7,436 bases of DNA from Prevotella sp. CAG:891 (GTDB lineage Bacteria > Bacteroidota > Bacteroidia > Bacteroidales > Bacteroidaceae): contig FR901775.1 of the NCBI GenBank assembly GCA_000437675.1, positions 1 to 7,436 of the forward strand, given 5' to 3'. Of this stretch, positions 6,523-7,436 are shown in pieces. Below the pieces are notes generated by a model that saw nothing but the letters and a program-made list of their open reading frames with translations, searched no databases and was not told the DNA's origin. The translations under genes and the position numbers were made by a program. How positions within the stretch are numbered: the stretch's first letter is position 1; the number at the start of each line of letters is the position of its first letter.

Positions 6523-6599
6523 GGCTTTGATGGGTTTGACAGGATGGATGGGTATTTGCGCAGACGGACTCCGTGAGAAAGTGGTATGTAAGTGTGTGG

Positions 6600-7394
6600 C
6601 TACACGGATACCTGGGCGGCAATGTGAGGCCAAGGGTCGTAGCCTACGAGCTCAAAATCTTCGTAGCGGAAGTCGAAAATGCTTTTTACATCGGGATTGA
6701 TGTGCATTTGGGGCAGCGAACGGGGCGTACGGCTGAGCTGCAAACGGGCTTGATCGAGGTGGTTCAGGTAAAGATGGGTGTCGCCGGTGGTGTGAATAAA
6801 TTCGCCGGGTTGCAAATTAGTTACCTGGGCCATCATTTGCAGCAAAAGGGCATAGCTGGCTATGTTGAAGGGTACGCCGAGGAAGGTATCGGCCGAACGC
6901 TGATAAAGCTGAAGTGACAACTTTCCTTCGGCCACATAAAACTGGAAAAGCAGGTGGCACGGGGGGAGGTTCATGTGGTTGAGGTCGGCCACGTTCCATG
7001 CCGATACGATGATGCGGCGCGAATCGGGGTCTTCCTTAATTTGCCGAACAACTTCGCTGATTTGGTCAATGCTTTGTCCGTTGTAATCGGGCCACGAACG
7101 CCACTGATAACCGTAAACGTGGCCTAAATCGCCATTTTCGTCGGCCCATTCGTTCCAGATGCGCACGCCATTTTCTTGCAGGTAATGCACGTTGGTGTCG
7201 CCTTTCAGAAACCAAAGTAGTTCGTGGATGATGGATTTGAGGTGAAGTTTTTTTGTGGTAACGAGGGGAAAACCGTCGGCCAGGTTGAAACGCATTTGGT
7301 GTCCGAAGACGCTGAGTGTGCCTGTGCCCGTACGGTCGCCTTTCTTCACTCCTTCGGTTTGAATGCGTTGCAGCAGTTCAAGATATTGCTTCAT
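6600..7394 (-). CDS. thyA: Thymidylate synthase
   Basis: Converts dUMP to dTMP with 5,10-methylenetetrahydrofolate as both methyl donor and reductant, the last step of de novo thymidylate synthesis. The 264-residue protein equals the E. coli enzyme in length and can be aligned along its whole length. The phosphate-binding loop DRTGTGT (20-26, Arg21), the Arg126-Arg127 pair in DPDSRRIIVSAWNV, catalytic Cys146 in PPCHLLFQFYV, QRSADTFLG (165-173, with Asp169), PFNIASYA (175-182, Asn177) and TGDTHLY (203-209) are all present. Nothing essential is missing. The start matches the family N-terminus MKQYLELL. An in-frame copy of this start lies 33 bp upstream and is closed by a stop codon (see the repeat). 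In many Bacteroidales a dihydrofolate reductase gene accompanies thyA, but the neighbour here is outside the window. Its own promoter is not visible. Confidence 0.98.
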   Translation of the reverse strand: MKQYLELLQRIQTEGVKKGDRTGTGTLSVFGHQMRFNLADGFPLVTTKKLHLKSIIHELLWFLKGDTNVHYLQENGVRIWNEWADENGDLGHVYGYQWRSWPDYNGQSIDQISEVVRQIKEDPDSRRIIVSAWNVADLNHMNLPPCHLLFQFYVAEGKLSLQLYQRSADTFLGVPFNIASYALLLQMMAQVTNLQPGEFIHTTGDTHLYLNHLDQARLQLSRTPRSLPQMHINPDVKSIFDFRYEDFELVGYDPWPHIAAQVSV

Positions 7395-7436
7395 TGTTTG
7401 TTAGAGCAGTTCAAGATATTGCTTCATTGTTTGTTA
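7372..7436. repeat. Two-copy tandem repeat spanning the thyA start codon
   Basis: Two identical 32-bp copies (7372-7403 and 7405-7436) are separated by one base, giving a 33-bp period. Each copy holds, on the minus strand, TAACAAACA, the ATG and the first codons of thyA up to CTGCT. The second copy ends exactly at the last base of the window. A recent tandem duplication and an assembly artefact at a contig end are both compatible with this. Confidence 0.9.
7401..7427 (-). CDS. Possible eight-residue upstream mini-ORF of thyA
   Basis: The distal copy of the 33-bp repeat gives ATG AAG CAA TAT CTT GAA CTG CTC TAA, encoding MKQYLELL, the same first eight residues as ThyA. The stop codon ends 6 nt before the true thyA ATG and is in the same frame. 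If the repeat is real, both starts have the same immediate upstream sequence (TAACAAACA) and would compete for ribosomes or couple by reinitiation. It depends wholly on the repeat being genuine. Confidence 0.2.
   Translation of the reverse strand: MKQYLELL

Noticed and set aside
6523..6633. N-terminal extension of 37 residues on the methyltransferase
   Set aside because: It would overlap the end of thyA, its sequence is unlike the family, and the internal ATG at 6522 gives the expected N-terminus.

Overview
This 7.4 kb window looks like core chromosome of a Bacteroidota bacterium, most probably of the order Bacteroidales (Prevotella- or Bacteroides-like; I cannot fix the genus). Three lines of evidence support this. 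The proteins closely match the Bacteroidales style of DnaA, MCE protein, amidase and RsmF-type methyltransferase. No Shine-Dalgarno sequence precedes the genes. The control regions carry the Bacteroidota promoter pattern, -33 TTTG and -7 TAnnTTTG with a 19-21 nt gap. I see no phage, IS, CRISPR or defence genes.

All recognised genes lie on the minus strand, so the order of transcription runs from high to low coordinates: thyA (thymidylate synthase, 7394-6600), an RsmF-like rRNA m5C methyltransferase (6522-5146), a secreted N-acetylmuramoyl-L-alanine amidase with a C-terminal SPOR-like region (4980-3523), an MlaD/MCE lipid-transport protein (3444-2527), a non-coding gap of about 700 bp, dnaA (1826-444) and tRNA-Ser(GGA) (292-205). 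The amidase and MCE genes probably form one envelope operon, with a -7 promoter element upstream and a strong 15-bp hairpin terminator downstream. dnaA has its own well-formed promoter. The tRNA has another promoter just after the dnaA stop codon and a clear intrinsic terminator.

The part least explained by known genes is the gap between the MCE gene and dnaA. It holds a good plus-strand promoter (2164-2196) that points away from dnaA into about 240 bp with several hairpins, a possible 14-residue ORF and the strong hairpin at 2403-2440. This looks like an unannotated small RNA gene or leader convergent with the MCE operon. The second oddity is at the right edge: the first codons of thyA and 9 nt of its leader are duplicated in tandem with a 33-bp period. 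This creates a mini-ORF (MKQYLELL-stop) just ahead of the true start. It may be real, but its position exactly at the sequence end also fits an assembly artefact.

Overall this is mostly ordinary housekeeping DNA. I found no convincing evidence of a new multi-gene system; the candidate small RNA is the best lead.
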